From Chloroflexota bacterium (lineage in GTDB: Bacteria > Chloroflexota > Dehalococcoidia > Tepidiformales > Tepidiformaceae), in contig CAUJEQ010000092.1 of assembly GCA_963169135.1 (NCBI GenBank), forward strand, positions 1 through 21,032: a stretch of DNA of 21,032 nt. The letters are read 5' to 3'. Below the pieces are notes generated by a model. The model was given only the letters and a program-made list of their open reading frames with translations. It searched no databases and was not told the origin of the DNA. Positions 14,858 to 21,032 of this stretch are shown here, piece after piece. How positions within the stretch are numbered: the first letter of the stretch is position 1; each line of letters begins with the position of its first letter. The translations under genes and the position numbers were made by a program.

Positions 14858-16318
14858 CTATTCCTCGAACTGGATGAGGCCAGCACCCTTCGCGATGAAC
14901 CAGTAGGCCTGGCCCTTCTTCAGGATGGCCATGTTGTTGAGATAGGCGGGCAGGCCGGGGGCGTAGCGAAGCCATGTGCCGGTTGCAGCGTCGTAGCCGT
15001 AGACGATGCGGATGGAGGCTGCCATCGGTCCCAGAGCCACCATGGGCGGGAGATCGCCTCCCGGCCAGGCTAGCAAGTTCGCCCCGGGCAAGATGGGAAG
15101 CGATGGCGGCACACCGGCCGGCGTGGGCGTCGGCGACGACGTCGCCGTTGTCGGCGTTGCCGTCGCCGATGGGAGCGGCGTCCGGGTCGAAGCGGGTGTA
15201 GCAGTGGGGGTGGCCGGGGCCAGCGTCGGTGTGGGCACGACCGTGCCGCCACCGACGCCCGGCACAGGAGTGGATGTCGGCGGGAAGGGCGTCGCAGTCG
15301 GCGGGAACGGGGTCGGCGTGTGCGTCGAGCCGGGCGGCGGGGTAGCTGTCGCCGTACCCGCCTGGGTTGGGGTTGAGGTGGGCGAGGGGGTCTCCGTCGC
15401 TGCGGGCGACGGAGTGGCGGTCGCGGTTGGCTCAGCGCCAGCTCCGTAGATGGCGTTCAGGCCATCGATGTCATCCTGGGTTGGCTGCCGCTTCTGGGCG
15501 CCTGAGGGGTAGCTGGCGTACATGACCGCGGAGCCGTCCGCTGTGTGGTTCAGGCCAAGTGCGTGGCCGAACTCGTGGAGGGCGACGCTCTCCAGGTCTA
15601 CCTGCGTGGGGCTGCCGGTGGTCCAGTTCCAGTCGGGATCAAACTGCATGTCGAACTCGACGGCGGGCTTGTAGGGGTTGCCGACGGTGCTGTACCAGGA
15701 GCAGGTGACGGCGAGGACGGAGCCGCTCTGGGGCGCCCAGCCGACCGTGTTGGAGCCATCGGTACCGCCACCGCAAGCGCCAGTGTCGCTACCGCTGGAT
15801 TCACCGCCCGTGAAGGAGAATGCGACACCCTGTTGCCCCCACGTGGAAGCGGCGGCCTGCATGGACTGCTGAGCGGCCCCGGCCACTCCCGCAGGTTCAT
15901 CCTGGGCGTTGTAGGACCAGCTGGCGCTGCCGTCCATCCACTTGAACCCGCTCGTGACGTACTGCGCGGAGACAGAGCCGGGCAACACTTCCGCGGCCCC
16001 GGGGAACCGGGCGAGCATCTCGGCGCGGGCGGTTTCGGCCGCGGCCTCGAACGAGCCGGTGCCATCGTCGTGCATGAAGAACCCGACTTTGACATAGAAC
16101 CACTGTCCGCCGTGGGGTACGACCAGCACGGTCTCAACGTCGCGGAAGTGCTCGCTCGCATCCGCACGGGCGCCGCCGGTGCCAACGTACGCATAGGCAG
16201 CCAGCCCCCACGCGAGCAGGCCGAGCGAGGCGACTGTGGCGACGAAGCGCCATGTATTCGACCGATGACTTGAACCCTGTTTGACCACCCCGGATCCTTC
16301 CGCGGCACACGCCCGCAT
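14858..16318 (-). CDS. Secreted matrixin-type zinc metalloprotease B with Thr/Pro linker
   Basis: A 486-residue exported protein. An N-terminal hydrophobic segment at about 22-44 (FVATVASLGLLAWGLAAYAY) acts as signal peptide or anchor. The catalytic domain carries HEFGHALGLNHT with His248, Glu249, His252 and His258, followed by AVMYASYP as the Met-turn. A Thr/Pro/Ala linker of about 110 residues (roughly 293-402) follows. The C-terminal module at about 404-486 has LLAWPGGD, WLRYAPGLPAYLNN and GQAYWFIAKG and is related to that of protease A. ATG 16318 is the best start, but no ribosome site or clear -10 box was found; a GTG closer to the hydrophobic segment is an alternative. The two proteases are tandem paralogues. 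Extracellular substrate unknown. Confidence 0.85.
   Translation of the reverse strand: MRACAAEGSGVVKQGSSHRSNTWRFVATVASLGLLAWGLAAYAYVGTGGARADASEHFRDVETVLVVPHGGQWFYVKVGFFMHDDGTGSFEAAAETARAEMLARFPGAAEVLPGSVSAQYVTSGFKWMDGSASWSYNAQDEPAGVAGAAQQSMQAAASTWGQQGVAFSFTGGESSGSDTGACGGGTDGSNTVGWAPQSGSVLAVTCSWYSTVGNPYKPAVEFDMQFDPDWNWTTGSPTQVDLESVALHEFGHALGLNHTADGSAVMYASYPSGAQKRQPTQDDIDGLNAIYGAGAEPTATATPSPAATETPSPTSTPTQAGTATATPPPGSTHTPTPFPPTATPFPPTSTPVPGVGGGTVVPTPTLAPATPTATPASTRTPLPSATATPTTATSSPTPTPAGVPPSLPILPGANLLAWPGGDLPPMVALGPMAASIRIVYGYDAATGTWLRYAPGLPAYLNNMAILKKGQAYWFIAKGAGLIQFEE
15120..15440 (-). repeat. Thr/Pro-rich linker-coding repeats in protease B
   Basis: Degenerate short units encoding TPTATP-like peptides, about 110 residues long, lie between the catalytic domain and the C-terminal module. 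The other strand shows GTCGGCG-like units. Such linkers are common in exported Chloroflexota proteins and can vary in length by slippage. Confidence 0.75.
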
Positions 16319-16417
16319 GACGCCGTCTGCATTGAGGGTCGGCAGTGTGACGGCGAGGCAGTACAGGTGAGGCGGTGGGCCTTTCCCTGAATCGCGGTTG
16401 AAGTTCGGTGAACGGCG

Positions 16418-16442
16418 TAGGATGGCGCCGGCAAGAGGGAGG
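16418..16442 (+). promoter_or_regulatory. -10 box and ribosome site of alanine dehydrogenase gene
   Basis: TAGGAT (16418-16423) is a -10 candidate, giving a short leader of about 20 nt. GAGGGAGGG (16434-16442) lies 9 nt before ATG 16452. The good ribosome site and the conserved N-terminus MRIGTVRE decide this start over earlier in-frame ones. Confidence 0.55.
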
Positions 16443-16451
16443 GTCACTGGC

Positions 16452-17561
16452 ATGCGCATCGGGACAGTCCGCGAACGCAAAGACGGGGAAGCGCGCGTGG
16501 GCTTGACGCCCGAAGGCGCATTTGCGCTGGCTTCCCACGGACACGAGGTGTACTTCGAGCGAGGGGCTGGAGCGCGCTCGGGTCACATGGATGTGGCCTA
16601 TGTCTCGTCCGGCGGCCGACCGCTCGAAACCGCCGCCGAGGTCTGGGCCACGTGCGACCTGGTGGTAAAGGTGAAGGAGCCCGTGGAGAGCGAGTACGGC
16701 TACCTCCGACCGGGCTGCTCGCTGTTCACGTACCTGCATCTGGCGGCCGAGCGAGAACTCACCGAACGCCTGATGGCTTCGGGATGCACGTCGCTGGCGT
16801 ACGAGCTGGTGCGAAAGGCCGACGGATCGCTGCCATTGCTGGCGCCGATGTCACAGGTGGCGGGACGGATGGCGGCCGAGATCGGCGCCCACCTGCTCAA
16901 ACACCCCGGACCCGGGAAGGGGAAGCTCCTCGGCGGGGTTGCGGGCGTGCCACCGGGGAAGGTCGTCATCGTTGGTTCGGGGACGGTGGCGACGGCCGCG
17001 GCACGGGTGCTCATGGGGCTTGATGCGCGCGTGACCGTGATGTCGCGGGATCTGGCGCGTCTCACCTACCTGCAGGAGAACTTCGGCGGGCGAATTGGCA
17101 CGCGGGTCTCCTCCCCACAGGGAGTTGCTGAAGAGTTGTTTGGCGCTGACCTGGCGATCCTCTCGGTGCTCGTCCCGGGAGCCGCGGCGCCGAAAGTGGT
17201 GACGCGGGACATGGTCCGCACGATGGGGCCTGGAGCGGTGATCGTGGACGTGTCGATCGACCAGGGCGGAGCTTCGGAAACGAGCCGTCCCACGACGCAC
17301 AGCGAACCGACCTATGTGGAAGAGGGTGTCGTCCACTACTGTGTGACGAACATGCCGGGGGCGGTACCGCAGACGAGCACGCAGGCCCTCACGAGCGCTA
17401 CGCTTCCCTACATCGAGGAGATCGCGCGGCTGGGAGTGGAGGGGGCGTTGACGGCCGACCGGGCGCTGGCGGAATCACTGAGCACGTATCAGGGGCAACT
17501 GGTGCGCGGTCCTGTAGCCGAGACGTTCGGACTTGGTGCAACTCCCAACCCGTTTCTGTAA
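16452..17561 (+). CDS. ald: Alanine dehydrogenase
   Basis: NAD-dependent interconversion of L-alanine with pyruvate and ammonia; cytosolic. The 369-residue protein has the family length and numbering. It starts IGTVRERKDGEARVGLTPEG; substrate-binding Lys75 sits in VKVKEP, catalytic His96 in YLHLA, and catalytic Asp270 in DVSIDQGG. The NAD-binding Rossmann motif is VVIVGSGTVATAAARV. These residues match Lys75, His96 and Asp270 of the characterised enzymes exactly. The context is unlinked: divergent from protease B and followed by an oxidase-like gene with its own signals. Very secure, including the start. Confidence 0.96.
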   Translation: MRIGTVRERKDGEARVGLTPEGAFALASHGHEVYFERGAGARSGHMDVAYVSSGGRPLETAAEVWATCDLVVKVKEPVESEYGYLRPGCSLFTYLHLAAERELTERLMASGCTSLAYELVRKADGSLPLLAPMSQVAGRMAAEIGAHLLKHPGPGKGKLLGGVAGVPPGKVVIVGSGTVATAAARVLMGLDARVTVMSRDLARLTYLQENFGGRIGTRVSSPQGVAEELFGADLAILSVLVPGAAAPKVVTRDMVRTMGPGAVIVDVSIDQGGASETSRPTTHSEPTYVEEGVVHYCVTNMPGAVPQTSTQALTSATLPYIEEIARLGVEGALTADRALAESLSTYQGQLVRGPVAETFGLGATPNPFL

Positions 17562-17573
17562 GAACCGAATGGG

Positions 17574-17607
17574 GCCACTTCGCGGGGGCTCCAGGCGACG
17601 AAGTGGC
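17574..17607 (+). terminator. Stem-loop after alanine dehydrogenase
   Basis: A perfect 9-bp inverted repeat, GCCACTTCG (17574-17582) and CGAAGTGGC (17599-17607), has a 16-nt loop and lies 12 nt after the stop. There is no T-run, so it may act as a weak terminator or an mRNA 3'-end stabiliser. Confidence 0.45.
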
Positions 17608-17615
17608 GCTTGGTG

Positions 17616-17646
17616 ACGCGTACGCGTGAGCGCACGATGAGCGCAC
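17616..17646 (+). promoter_or_regulatory. Perfect 12-bp palindrome and direct repeats upstream of the oxidase-like gene
   Basis: ACGCGTACGCGT (17616-17627) is a perfect palindrome. It is followed by two copies of GAGCGCAC (17628-17635 and 17639-17646) spaced exactly 11 bp apart, one helical turn. A TTGGTG (17610-17615) precedes the palindrome. The cluster lies 24-55 nt before ATG 17671 and looks like operator sequence. Function inferred. Confidence 0.4.
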
Positions 17647-17658
17647 ACGGTTCGAGTT

Positions 17659-17664
17659 GGAGGT
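17659..17664 (+). promoter_or_regulatory. Shine-Dalgarno site deciding the oxidase-like start
   Basis: GGAGGT lies 6 nt before ATG 17671 and overlaps the alternative GTG at 17665, which is therefore too close to be the start. Confidence 0.7.
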
Positions 17665-17670
17665 GTGCCG

Positions 17671-18231
17671 ATGGCGAACTGGTACGAGCACATCGATGAC
17701 GAACGGGGGGCATTCATCGAGAAGCAGCACATGTTCTTCGTCGCGACCGCGCCGGCCGAACCGGAGAGCGGCTACCCCAACCTCTCGCCCAAGGGGCGCA
17801 CGCTACTGAAAGTGCTGGGGCCAAACCTGGTTGGGTACCTCGACTATCCCGGTAGCGGCAATGAAACTGCGAAGCACCTGGGAGAGACGGGCCGCATCAC
17901 GCTGATGCTCTGCAGTTTCGAAGCGACCGCGAGCATTCTTCGCCTGTACGGCCGGGGCCGGCGCGTCGATCTGGATGCCCCGGAACTGGCAGAGTACCGG
18001 GACGCCTTCGTGGACGACTTCCACCCGTATGTCCGGCAGGCGTTCTTCGTGGATGTCGAGAAGGTGCAGACTTCGTGCGGGTATGCCGTGCCGAGGATGG
18101 AGTTCGTATCCGAGCGGGACACGCTGGACCGCTGGTGCGAAAACAAGGTCGAACCGCGCGAGATGATCCATGGCGTGCCGCAGGCGGGTCGCATGACGCG
18201 AAAGGACGGCACGCTCATCACGGAGTCCTGA
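17671..18231 (+). CDS. Pyridoxamine 5'-phosphate oxidase-like FMN-binding protein
   Basis: A 186-residue split-barrel flavin-binding family protein. Family features are the N-terminal helix IEKQHMFFVATAPA and the strand pair SPKGRTLLKVLGPNLVGYLDYPGSGNE, typical of the FMN-phosphate region. A core RITLMLCSFEATASILRLYGRGR and a cysteine-containing late region (SCGYAVPRMEFV) follow. Members of this group are often F420- or FMN-dependent reductases or heme-utilisation proteins and not true pyridoxine enzymes, so the reaction is open. ATG 17671 has GGAGGT 6 nt upstream. It converges on the GalE-like gene with a 25-nt gap. An unusual palindrome and direct repeats precede it. Confidence 0.85.
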   Translation: MANWYEHIDDERGAFIEKQHMFFVATAPAEPESGYPNLSPKGRTLLKVLGPNLVGYLDYPGSGNETAKHLGETGRITLMLCSFEATASILRLYGRGRRVDLDAPELAEYRDAFVDDFHPYVRQAFFVDVEKVQTSCGYAVPRMEFVSERDTLDRWCENKVEPREMIHGVPQAGRMTRKDGTLITES

Positions 18232-18256
18232 GGCATCGGTCGCGGAGGGGCCGCCG

Positions 18257-19168
18257 TCAGGAGAGGGCCGCGACGGTGAGGCGGATGCCCTCTTCGAAGG
18301 ACACCCGAGGCTGCCAGCCGAGCGCCGCTTCCGCGCGCGTGCAGTCGAGCCAGAAGTTGCGCACGTCGCCCGGGCGGGGGGGGCCGCTGCGGGGTTCGAT
18401 GGTGTTGCCGAAGGCTTCCGAGAGGACCCGGTAGATGTGGTTCACCGTCGTGCCCTCGCCCGTGCCGACGTTGGCGACGAGCCCGTTTCCCCCAGCCAGC
18501 GCGAGGACGTTGGCGCGCGCCATGTCCCCAACGTAGACGTAGTCCTTCCTTTGATCTCCGTCGCCATCGATGGTACAGGGCTGGCCGGCTTGCATAAGCC
18601 CGGCGAAGATGGCTACCACCCCCGCCTCGCCGTGGGGGTCCTGGCGAGGGCCGAAAGCGTTTCCGTAGCGGAAAATGGTGTACTCGATGCCCGAGGTGCG
18701 GGCGGCGAGCTGGACGTACATTTCGCCGACGTACTTCGAGGCGCCGTAGTTCGAGCGGGGTGCAATCGGGTGATCTTCGGTCACGGGCAGGTACTCGGGG
18801 TCGCCATAGACGGTTCCGCCGGAGGACGCGTAGATGAGCTTCCGTGCGCCATGAGTGACGGCGAGCTGGGCGATCCGGGCAGTGCCGCCGCCGTTGACTT
18901 CGAGGTCGTGCACGGGGTCTGCCTGTCCGACCTTCACGCTGGCCTGGGCGGCGTGGTGGTTCACGACCTCGGGCCTGAAGGAGGCAAAGATCGGTTCGAG
19001 TTCGCGGGAGTGGATGTCGACTTCGTGGAGGGTTGCGCGGCGATCGACGTTGGCGCGGCGGCCGGTGGAAAGGTTGTCCACAACAGCAACCTCGTGGCCC
19101 TCGGCGAGGTAGGCCTCGACGATGTGCGAGCCGATGAAGCCGGCTCCGCCAGTAACCAGGATCCGCAC
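18257..19168 (-). CDS. NAD-dependent nucleotide-sugar epimerase/dehydratase, GalE-like
   Basis: An extended short-chain dehydrogenase acting on nucleotide sugars, probably a UDP-sugar 4-epimerase supplying envelope polysaccharides. The 303-residue protein starts MRILVTGGAGFIGSH with the GxxGxxG NAD motif (7-13). It has HHAAQASVKVGQADP and YASSGGTVYG, and the catalytic pair Tyr141 and Lys145 in NYGASKYVGE. The binding region FRYGNAFGPRQDPHGEAGVV and the C-terminal ALGWQPRVSFEEGI match GalE/RfbB-type proteins. The sugar specificity cannot be told. GTG 19168 is chosen from GGGGGAG 3 nt upstream and the conserved start; the frame is open upstream without coding character. Contains an 8-bp G/C run (18376-18383). 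No glycosyltransferases are in the window. Confidence 0.88.
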   Translation of the reverse strand: MRILVTGGAGFIGSHIVEAYLAEGHEVAVVDNLSTGRRANVDRRATLHEVDIHSRELEPIFASFRPEVVNHHAAQASVKVGQADPVHDLEVNGGGTARIAQLAVTHGARKLIYASSGGTVYGDPEYLPVTEDHPIAPRSNYGASKYVGEMYVQLAARTSGIEYTIFRYGNAFGPRQDPHGEAGVVAIFAGLMQAGQPCTIDGDGDQRKDYVYVGDMARANVLALAGGNGLVANVGTGEGTTVNHIYRVLSEAFGNTIEPRSGPPRPGDVRNFWLDCTRAEAALGWQPRVSFEEGIRLTVAALS

Positions 19169-19239
19169 AGTCTCCCCCAGCGAGCGACGAGTCTCGGGTC
19201 CAGTCTGGGCGAGGCCCGGGCAACGGCCAACACGCGGAG

Positions 19240-19761
19240 TTAACGCTCGCGGAGTTTGGCGAATGCCCAGCCGATCGCACTGCAGGTGGCGCCGGCCAGC
19301 AGGCCACCGAGAAGCATGGGTCCGATGAACTGTGACATCGGAGCAGCAGTGGTCATCTGGGCGTATTTGGCGATGACGACGTTGGCGGCGAAGCCCGCGG
19401 CGAAACCCCAGGCAGCCCAATGGCGTTCACTCGGGGACTGGCCCAATCCAAGTTCCGAGAGCACTTCGCGCACCGGATTGGGCCCCGCGGACGGCATCCG
19501 TGCGGCCTCCTCTTCGAGCGCGGCCACAAGTTCCTCGACCAGCTCATCAGGGATGTCGTCGAGCATCCGCTCGTACGCGTTCGCCCGGGCGGCGAAGGCG
19601 GCGTGGTCGAACGACAGCGGATCGGGCGGATCAGGGGCGCGGGCGGCCGCCGAACGGGCGCGCATGCAAGACTGGCAGCGATCCGAACCGTTGGACCAAT
19701 CCTCGAAGCCAAGGGGCCGGGCGCAGGAGGAGCAGCGGGTGCGAACGAACGTGTCGGGCAT
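19240..19761 (-). CDS. Zn-ribbon membrane protein of unknown function
   Basis: Unrecognised 173-residue protein. The N-terminus has two Cys-x2-Cys pairs (CSSC at 10-13, CQSC at 29-32) that look like a zinc ribbon. A charged middle part AFAARANAYERMLDDIPDEL follows with likely helix or coiled-coil character, then two hydrophobic helices (about 118-137 and 146-165). The ribbon and helix part would face the cytosol. It begins 7 nt after the stop of the lipoprotein gene and is probably co-transcribed with it. AGAGGGA lies about 9-10 nt before ATG 19761. A GalE-like gene follows 71 nt downstream. No function proposed. Confidence 0.65.
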   Translation of the reverse strand: MPDTFVRTRCSSCARPLGFEDWSNGSDRCQSCMRARSAAARAPDPPDPLSFDHAAFAARANAYERMLDDIPDELVEELVAALEEEAARMPSAGPNPVREVLSELGLGQSPSERHWAAWGFAAGFAANVVIAKYAQMTTAAPMSQFIGPMLLGGLLAGATCSAIGWAFAKLRER

Positions 19762-19768
19762 GGACCGG

Positions 19769-20317
19769 TCATCCCTCTGAGGGCGGAGTTGCAGTTGGAG
19801 TCAGGCCGCCCTCTGTCTGGGGAAGGACCGGCGTGGGGGACGGCGTGGCTGTGGGCGTCGGCGTCGCGGTTGGGGTCGGCGTCGCGGTTGGCGTGGGGGT
19901 GGCGGACGGCGTCGGTGTGGATGTCTCGCCCTCGTTTCCCGGCGCCGCCGTGGGCGGGGCCGTGGGGGTCCGGGTGGGAGTTGCCGTTGGAGATGCGGGG
20001 TTGGGCGTTCGCTCGCCTGCCACGGTCGAAGTGGCCGGCGGCCCCGCGTCTTTGCCCCCCACGGGACTTGGCGAGGGGGCGTCCTGGGCGGCCAGGACGT
20101 CGCTCTGCGTGCCGTCGAACACTTCGACTCCGGCGCCTGCGCCCTGGAGCTGGCTGAGGAGCTGCGGCAGGCGGGAGGAGTCGGTCTGGCCCGGCGGGGG
20201 GGGAGTGGCCACGGAACCATCCGGTGCGTACTGCATGCAGCCCGTCGAGGCGAAGGCAAGGGCCCCAAGCGCCGCCGCGGCCGGGAGGAGGCGTTTCTGG
20301 CGCATTCCCATTCGCAT
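19769..20317 (-). CDS. Thr/Pro-rich lipoprotein
   Basis: A 182-residue exported protein. Its N-terminus has basic residues and a hydrophobic stretch (RQKRLLPAAAALGALAFASTGC), with a lipobox-like STGC at Cys27. This predicts a diacylated lipoprotein, though Ser at -3 is weaker than Leu. The remainder is low-complexity Pro, Thr and Ala, with TPTATP-like repeats in its second half. No enzyme domain is visible; a surface spacer or cell-wall-associated role is inferred. ATG 20317 follows the -10 box TAGGCT by 6 nt; ATG 20305 is an alternative. It heads a likely two-gene unit with the Zn-ribbon membrane protein. An 8-bp G/C run (20196-20203) encodes the Pro run after the lipobox. Confidence 0.7.
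   Translation of the reverse strand: MRMGMRQKRLLPAAAALGALAFASTGCMQYAPDGSVATPPPPGQTDSSRLPQLLSQLQGAGAGVEVFDGTQSDVLAAQDAPSPSPVGGKDAGPPATSTVAGERTPNPASPTATPTRTPTAPPTAAPGNEGETSTPTPSATPTPTATPTPTATPTPTATPSPTPVLPQTEGGLTPTATPPSEG
19801..19990 (-). repeat. TPTATP-coding repeats in the lipoprotein gene
   Basis: Short units encode Thr-Pro-Thr-Ala-Thr-Pro. An 18-bp direct repeat is nearly perfect at 19857-19874 and 19875-19892, with one mismatch at the last base. Copy number could change by slippage. Confidence 0.7.
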
Positions 20318-20323
20318 GGGGGA

Positions 20324-20329
20324 AGCCTA
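20324..20329 (-). promoter_or_regulatory. -10 box for the lipoprotein gene (leaderless)
   Basis: TAGGCT on the minus strand, 6 nt before ATG 20317, with no ribosome site between. No good -35 box found. Confidence 0.45.
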
Positions 20330-20375
20330 TCGGCAGCGCCAGCTGTTGGAGTATCGGGCGGACGCGTATTCGTAC

Positions 20376-20411
20376 ATGGGAAACCCGGTAGGCGCCGGGG
20401 AGAAACCCCGA
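20376..20411 (-). other. Paired short hairpins in the lipoprotein upstream region
   Basis: In the 112-bp gap between the Ig-like gene and the lipoprotein gene there are two short hairpins with A-rich (plus) or T-rich (minus) loops. They are GGG/CCC with loop AAA, and CGGGG (20396-20400)/CCCCG (20406-20410) with loop AGAAA. They may form a weak terminator for the Ig-like gene or an mRNA leader structure. No known riboswitch motif was confirmed. Confidence 0.3.
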
Positions 20412-20430
20412 TGGCGTGCCGCCCAGGCCG

Positions 20431-21032
20431 TCAGCGAATCGCGATGGTGGGGATGGAAGCGTTCACGTGGGTGGCTGAGCCGACCGTGGCGCGGACCTCG
20501 ACGGTCACTGAAGTGCCGACGAACTGACGGCGGGCGGTGCCGGTTATTTCGAGCTTCCAGTTGCCGTCGGAGCCGGTGGCGGCGTTCTGGTGGGCGGCGG
20601 CCTCCCACGCCTCGGTGTCAGCGTTCCAGTATTTGTTGTCGGTGGTCCGCTTGATAATGAACTTCACCGCAGCAGGCGCGAGGGTGCCATCGGCGACGGT
20701 GAACGCGAGACGCGACCGGGGGACGCCAGTTCCGGCGGCCGGGGTCGCCACAACGAGCTGGTTCGAGGAGGTTGGGGGCGCCGCTGTGACGTCGAAAGCG
20801 CTGCTGGTGGCCGGGGTCAGCACAGGCGAGCTGGTTGCGGTCACGGTGTAGTTCTCGCCGGCAGGGGTGACGCTACAGCCCGAGAAGGTAGCGACGCCCG
20901 CGCTGACAGTCTTGCTGAGGCCGCCAGTGCAGGCGAGGGTCGCACCTCCGCTGACCGCGAGGGTGACCGATGTTGCGTTGTCACTGGTCACGGTGGCATC
21001 CGCCGCGGTGCGAACTGCCACCACAGGCTGTG
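20431..21032 (-). CDS. Ig-like surface protein, C-terminal part (5' end outside window)
   Basis: The frame runs from the right window edge to TGA 20431, about 200 residues of the C-terminus. The GTG at 21024 is an internal Val, since the frame is open to the edge and the sequence reads as the middle of an Ig-like module. The first 75 residues form a bacterial Ig-like (Big/invasin type) domain, with TVTSDNATSVTLAVSGGA, a conserved CTGG, then FSGC and NYTVTATSS; the two cysteines probably form a disulfide. The last 115 residues (NQLVVATPAAG to IPTIAIR) are a second beta-rich unit of unknown family. It is likely exported and surface-exposed, in an adhesin or large repeat protein; the N-terminus with its signal is not seen. 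Confidence 0.8.
   Translation of the reverse strand, partial: QPVVAVRTAADATVTSDNATSVTLAVSGGATLACTGGLSKTVSAGVATFSGCSVTPAGENYTVTATSSPVLTPATSSAFDVTAAPPTSSNQLVVATPAAGTGVPRSRLAFTVADGTLAPAAVKFIIKRTTDNKYWNADTEAWEAAAHQNAATGSDGNWKLEITGTARRQFVGTSVTVEVRATVGSATHVNASIPTIAIR

Noticed and set aside
15120..15440. CRISPR-like or minisatellite array
   Set aside because: Units are very short, degenerate and in frame with a Thr/Pro linker; no spacers and no cas genes.
20376..20425. Full cyclic di-GMP (GEMM) riboswitch
   Set aside because: Only a vague 3' resemblance is present; the GGGCAAACC and GACGCAAAGCC elements are absent.

Overview
The window is about 65-70% GC and very gene-dense. It shows no rRNA, tRNA, CRISPR array, insertion sequence or phage gene. 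The flavour is Chloroflexota, probably a Dehalococcoidia/Tepidiforma-like thermophile. The signs are Thr/Pro 'TPTATP' linkers in secreted proteins, two matrixin-type metalloproteases with a shared C-terminal module, a phosphodiester glycosidase, many start codons sitting directly behind a -10 box, and a mix of ATG, GTG and TTG starts. This placement is inference from style, not from a marker gene.

Left part (1-6750): signal peptidase I with a long acidic N-terminal extension, ended by a strong hairpin terminator; then orotate phosphoribosyltransferase, a DinB-like protein and a divergent dihydropteroate synthase on the plus strand. These meet a minus-strand pair, a DUF2157-type membrane protein followed by an anchored beta-propeller-like protein. 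A family III CoA-transferase follows on the plus strand.

Middle (6739-12168): on the minus strand lie a nucleotidylyltransferase of the NMNAT/Pof1-like type, a 66-residue orphan protein, a RimL-type acetyltransferase and a HAD phosphatase. A membrane diguanylate cyclase with an intact inhibitory site lies on the plus strand. It converges on a translationally coupled minus-strand pair, DUF1786 followed by DinB.

Right part (12329-21032): mostly envelope and secreted proteins. These are a phosphodiester glycosidase (+), two tandem matrixin proteases (-), a Zn-ribbon membrane protein, a Thr/Pro-rich lipoprotein and an Ig-like surface protein cut by the window edge (all -). Alanine dehydrogenase (+), an FMN-binding pyridoxamine-phosphate-oxidase-like protein (+) and a GalE-like epimerase (-) sit between them.

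Two genome-wide habits stand out. First, nine genes have a TANNNT box 6-8 nt before the start codon (leaderless transcripts), while a second set carries clear Shine-Dalgarno sites. Second, convergent neighbours overlap at their stop codons (13, 8 and 4 bp) with no terminator between them. No gap between genes exceeds 300 bp; the largest is 228 bp (8369-8596). I see no defence, mobile or biosynthetic system here. The most novel-looking material is the DUF1786-DinB pair, the atypical dihydropteroate synthase, the matrixin pair and the NMNAT-like/orphan neighbourhood.
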